A DNA stretch of 64,000 nucleotides, from positions 49,719,682 to 49,783,681 of the forward strand of contig NC_088300.1 of NCBI RefSeq assembly GCF_032854445.1. Reading direction: 5' to 3'. Under the pieces are notes generated by a model. The model worked only from the letters and a program-made list of their open reading frames with translations, made no database searches and was not told the origin of the DNA. A program made the position numbers and the translations under genes. The DNA comes from Liolophura sinensis (Eukaryota > Mollusca > Polyplacophora > Chitonida > Chitonidae). Each line of letters starts with the position of its first letter. The stretch's first letter is position 1. This document shows positions 23,908 to 64,000 of this stretch, piece after piece.

Positions 23908-25519
23908 CAGAGGTATATTTTGAGAGAAAACAAGCCTTCTTTTTATATGAAACAAAAAAGAATACGCACTAATAGCATATTTACTAGTTTGGTTTTTGTA
24001 GAATGAAGACAGCACATGTACCAAAAGTGATTTATATATCACAGTGAAAATAAATTAATCAAGCACATTTGTTCAAAACATGAATTATACATATCAACAT
24101 ATAAACAAGAAAAAAACAACAAATTGAAATAATTTCATATTTTTGTGAATCACGCAATCACAGTAGTTGTGGTAAATGATGGAAGACCCTTGTACAGGGT
24201 AATAACACTGGCCAGTTGTACAGGTCAAAGGTTATTCAGCTTACTTACTGACTGAATAAGCTTACTTATTCAGTTTACTACGAAAGAAATTGTCAGGTTG
24301 TCAGAGGAGCTATGTTGACATTTATCATGTCACAAGGTTTGTCAGATAAGACAAACATACATGTACAACATATACTCAAAATATTCCATATAGGGTTAAA
24401 AATGACAGTTAAACTGAAACCAGCTGGAAAAAAAAAAAAGACATTCACTTATGGGAAATGAGAAAACACCCACTGAACACATACTCGATAACTGACTTAT
24501 GTAATATAAATGTAACTGTTACAATAGTAAAAAGAAAACCAGTGGTATATGTGCAATTAATCTGATATGTATGAGATCAAAAGTCAGTCTTATGGGCCCC
24601 ACAGCTCACTTGTGCACAGGATGAAGACAAATACTAGTCATTGTTAAACTATCTATGTGTATGTCAGAACAAAATGCACAGCAACAGCACCACTTTGAAC
24701 TTTTCACCCAGGAGAGATGATAGGCCTCCTGGAATGGGTTATTACCTTCCCTTTGTTAGGAAACATAGTTTCTCGGAAGCTCTACCATTTCTTGGAAATG
24801 GCTCTAGTAATAGCTCAAACAAAAAGGGAGATTGCAAGTGCAATACTGACAGGCTATCACAAAAGCAAATGCCATTATTATACTACTACTTCAGAGAAAA
24901 GATAACCGATAAACAGAGCCTGATTAATCATACAGTAGTCAGCAAAATCAGCTTTCCAATAAGGCTAGTTTTGTATATAAGTAAAATTTACTCATCACTT
25001 CCATTCAAAACCATGTAATACACAATACTTCAGAACATGCCATACATCTGTGGACGATGAATTCTGGCCTGCTGAAGAGAGGGTCCTGGCCTAGCACTGT
25101 GGAAAATTAACATTATCAAATATTCACAAACACATGTAAGTCAGACAAATTCCCACCTGTAACCATATCAGTGAATAGCAGTATTTATGCGAGTACAGAG
25201 TCAAACAGTACTTCACGTCTATCAATCAACATGTCAGTCAATTGGTATCTTTTTCTTTTATCTGGGTTATAAAACAGAATTTCACATGAGAGCTAACATG
25301 TGCATGAGAGCACAGGAGTAACTGCACATCACAAAACTTAGCGCTTAAATGTGAAACTGTCTCCAGAGAATGCATTATTTTCCATGGAATACATGCTTTC
25401 CCTCAAGACCTGAAAATGTCAGTATTTTCATTAGAGCGTATTAAAGTGGCACAGGTACATGGAGGTATTTACATCAATGTGTTCAAGATATTCACAGCAC
25501 TTTTACCCAAGTATTTAGA

Positions 25520-25720
25520 TTAGAAGACACAGGTACACATATCAGAAGACACATATTCACATCAAAAGACACATATTCACATCAAAAGACGCAGGTATTC
25601 ACATTAGAAGACACCTGAAGGTATTCACAACAAAAGACACAAGAAGGTATTCACATCAGAAGACGCGTATTTACTTGTATATAGAGGACTTTTCTTTTAC
25701 TATCAGAAGACACACATTGA
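25520..25720. repeat. Degenerate 20-bp tandem repeat
   Basis: 'atcaaaagacacatattcac' recurs about 7 times with variable spacing. Confidence 0.55.
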
Positions 25721-26009
25721 CATCTGACTGCCCACATTTTCACAACAGAGAACAGCCACAAGTGATTCCAATTCAAACTATTCATACATGTACATCATAA
25801 TACAGTATGCACAAATGACCTTAAAAGCATAAGTACATTAATTACAAACAAAGTGACTTGTGGAAGAATGCTTGAGATGAGCGATCCATTACCGACAGCT
25901 GTAACCAATCAATCAATCAATCTCCTAACCCCCATAAAAAGTCCATCAAATTTGTTCACTTCCTTTTTTGCACATGAACTTTCCAGGCTTTGAATCCGGT
26001 GTATTTTGG

Positions 26010-62639
<36,630 letters not shown>

Positions 62640-62670
62640 GATGATCACTCCAGGATTACAAAGGATGTCT
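62640..62670 (-). other. CKAP5: CKAP5 5' UTR segment in the first coding exon, with 3' splice site
   Basis: Directly upstream of the ATG, 31 bp of leader end at a good acceptor: a pyrimidine-rich tract 'tttcttcccag' on the minus strand ends at 62671. This implies at least one earlier non-coding exon. It was not identified in 62671-64000, so the promoter probably lies further upstream or outside the window. No upstream ATG is seen in these 31 bp. Confidence 0.6.
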
Positions 62671-62814
62671 CTGGGAAGAAATAAAATTTCACAATCATCA
62701 CACTTCCCAAGGAACTAATGTATGTAAGTCTGCTTCTTCATTCAATATGTGGCACATGTGTAGTGTTTCTTGAAGATTAAATGTTACTTTCAACATGATT
62801 AATTATTATTAGTA

Positions 62815-62930
62815 GTGAGTTTCTCCAGGACTCTGCTCGGTTTCATGCCACCTTCATGCTGGCTGCTGTCGCATAAGTGAAATATTCTTGAACACAGCGT
62901 ACTACACCAATAAAATAAATAAATCAATTA
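62815..62930 (+). mobile_element. SINE family A fragment upstream of the first coding exon of CKAP5
   Basis: Only the 3' third survives ('gtcgcataagtgaaatattc', 'aataaaataaataaatc'). Confidence 0.65.
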
Positions 62931-63009
62931 TCACTACATCTTTCATATTAGACACTGCACACTTCCATGTACTTTACTTCTTTGCTTGTAGCAGGGACTA
63001 GACTTACTT

Positions 63010-63232
63010 GATTTATTTCTTAATTGGCTGATGTTTTATGCTGTCTTCAAGAATATTTCACTTATGCAACAGCGGCCAGCATTATAGAGGGAGGAGACCA
63101 GGCAGAGCACGAGGGAAACTCACAACTATCCAGGGGTTGTAGGCAGACCTTCACAGTGGCCACGTTGCTGAGAATCTCCTGGACCTTAGCGCCACGTTGG
63201 CATGCTAACCCCCTTGGCCACAGAGACCCTCA
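63010..63232 (-). mobile_element. SINE family A, old near full-length copy
   Basis: The tail is at the left. The head at the right is degraded but reads 'ggccaagggggttagcatgc' on minus. With the 62815 copy it forms a loose inverted pair 80 bp apart. Confidence 0.7.
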
Positions 63233-63679
63233 CAGTAATAGTCGAGGAATAGTTCTTGTATAAATTATGATCTATGTCATTTTGACAGTATTTTCACCTG
63301 TGTAATGTACACACTGTAACTGTTTGGAGTCACAGACTTCATTAAGAAGTACTCGCCTTCTTCTATATACTCCATCAGAGAGATGCTTCAACTCCTGTGT
63401 TTTTATAAACAAATACCATAGCGTAGTCCATCTTCATGTAAATGGACTCTGCTATTTAAAAGTTCTGACATTTATCACTCCACTGAATCCCTTCTTATCT
63501 CCCATCACATCACATCACAGCAAGTTTCCAAACGCCAACTCAGTGTCACTCTACAGAGTGAAAGCTGCTGACACTGCATCGATCCAGTCCAATCCAAAAC
63601 ATGGCTATATGACAGGTTTCAGTAGGATAGAGGTTACCTGATGTGAAGCTGTGGTGAAAGGTGGCACATTCGCATGAGA

Positions 63680-64000
63680 GAGTGAGTGCTTGGGGTTTAA
63701 CATCGTACTTAACAATTTTTCAGTCATATGATGTGCATGTAATGTGCCTCCTTGTTGCAGGATGGATTTCCACAGCTCTTTTAAGTGCTGCTTCACACAG
63801 ACAACATACCATGGCAAGCTGCCCCGCCCAAACCATTATACTGATACGGGTCAAGCAGTTGTTGCATAATCTTCACTGAGTGCCAATCGAGGAAGTTACA
63901 ACTTTCTCTTTTAAGGTCTTAGGTGTGACTTAGGATTGATCCTGGATCTACCACTCCCGAAGCAGACACTCTACCAACTGTGCTATTGGGGCCGGTCCAC
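63680..64000 (-). mobile_element. SINE family B, runs to the window edge
   Basis: Read on minus from the edge, 'gtggaccggccccaatagca' then 'cagttggtagagtgtctgct' is the best-preserved tRNA-like head of this family here. A short deletion removes the 'gacgaaggaatccttag' part. Confidence 0.8.

Larger units (their letters stand above)
22570..26009 (-). other. CKAP5: 3' flank / probable 3' UTR of CKAP5
   Basis: No coding exon or gene was recognised here. By eye, no AATAAA or ATTAAA is present on the minus strand between 22600 and 26009, so the polyadenylation site is unknown or uses a variant signal (TATAAA-type matches lie near 23900-24035). It contains a degenerate 20-bp 'agaagacacatattcacatc' array (25520-25720) and a (TA)n tract. 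Confidence 0.4.

Noticed and set aside
24641-25018. 125-codon plus-strand ORF
   Set aside because: No domain, biased composition or splice context; it lies in the CKAP5 3' flank.

Overview
This window looks like nuclear DNA of a marine mollusc, probably a bivalve. It is AT-rich and intron-rich, with short exons and GT-AG splice sites. It is crowded with tRNA-derived SINEs whose shared 3' end reads as a 'gtacggcgtaaaacacc' box followed by an (AAAT)n or poly-A tail, and with many minisatellites and 'tacatgta' palindromes. The phylum is an inference from genome style and SINE type. No species-level marker is visible.

Two protein-coding genes can be supported, both on the minus strand. (1) 9624-12206 is an intronless 860-codon ORF. 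It encodes a secretory-pathway, multi-pass membrane protein with a signal anchor or signal peptide, an N-glycosylated ectodomain and about eight hydrophobic segments. I do not recognise the family. (2) 26010-62639 is an almost complete XMAP215/ch-TOG (CKAP5) microtubule polymerase gene. I could reconstruct 45 coding exons with consistent phases, about 1998 residues, from the N-terminal 'WLKLP' to the C-terminal 'LKKRLDRIKKMAKH' and stop. Its transcription start and at least one upstream non-coding exon lie beyond 62670, possibly outside the window.

Layout: 1-9200 is intergenic and holds SINEs, a degenerate 45-bp array (3205-3512) and a 31-32-bp array (5218-6135). 9238-9480 is a 21-bp minisatellite just past the 3' end of the membrane-protein gene. 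12230-26009 is intergenic and holds an inverted SINE pair (13822-14231), a degenerate array (14895-15140), a 33-bp minisatellite open over 226 codons (15317-16055), more SINEs, two long (TA)n tracts and the 3' flank of CKAP5. 26010-64000 is the CKAP5 locus, whose introns hold about 13 further SINE copies and several tandem arrays.

Three observations stand out. Intron 37 of CKAP5 carries about 13 tandem copies of an 88-bp unit that duplicates the 3' end of exon 37 together with its GT splice donor (34774-35960). Exon 18 (49072-49255), in TOG3, can only be read with two single-base corrections, while the other 44 exons are clean. The intronless membrane-protein gene belongs to no family I can name. 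Homology statements rest on recall of the CKAP5 family, and all coordinates were read by eye without alignment tools.
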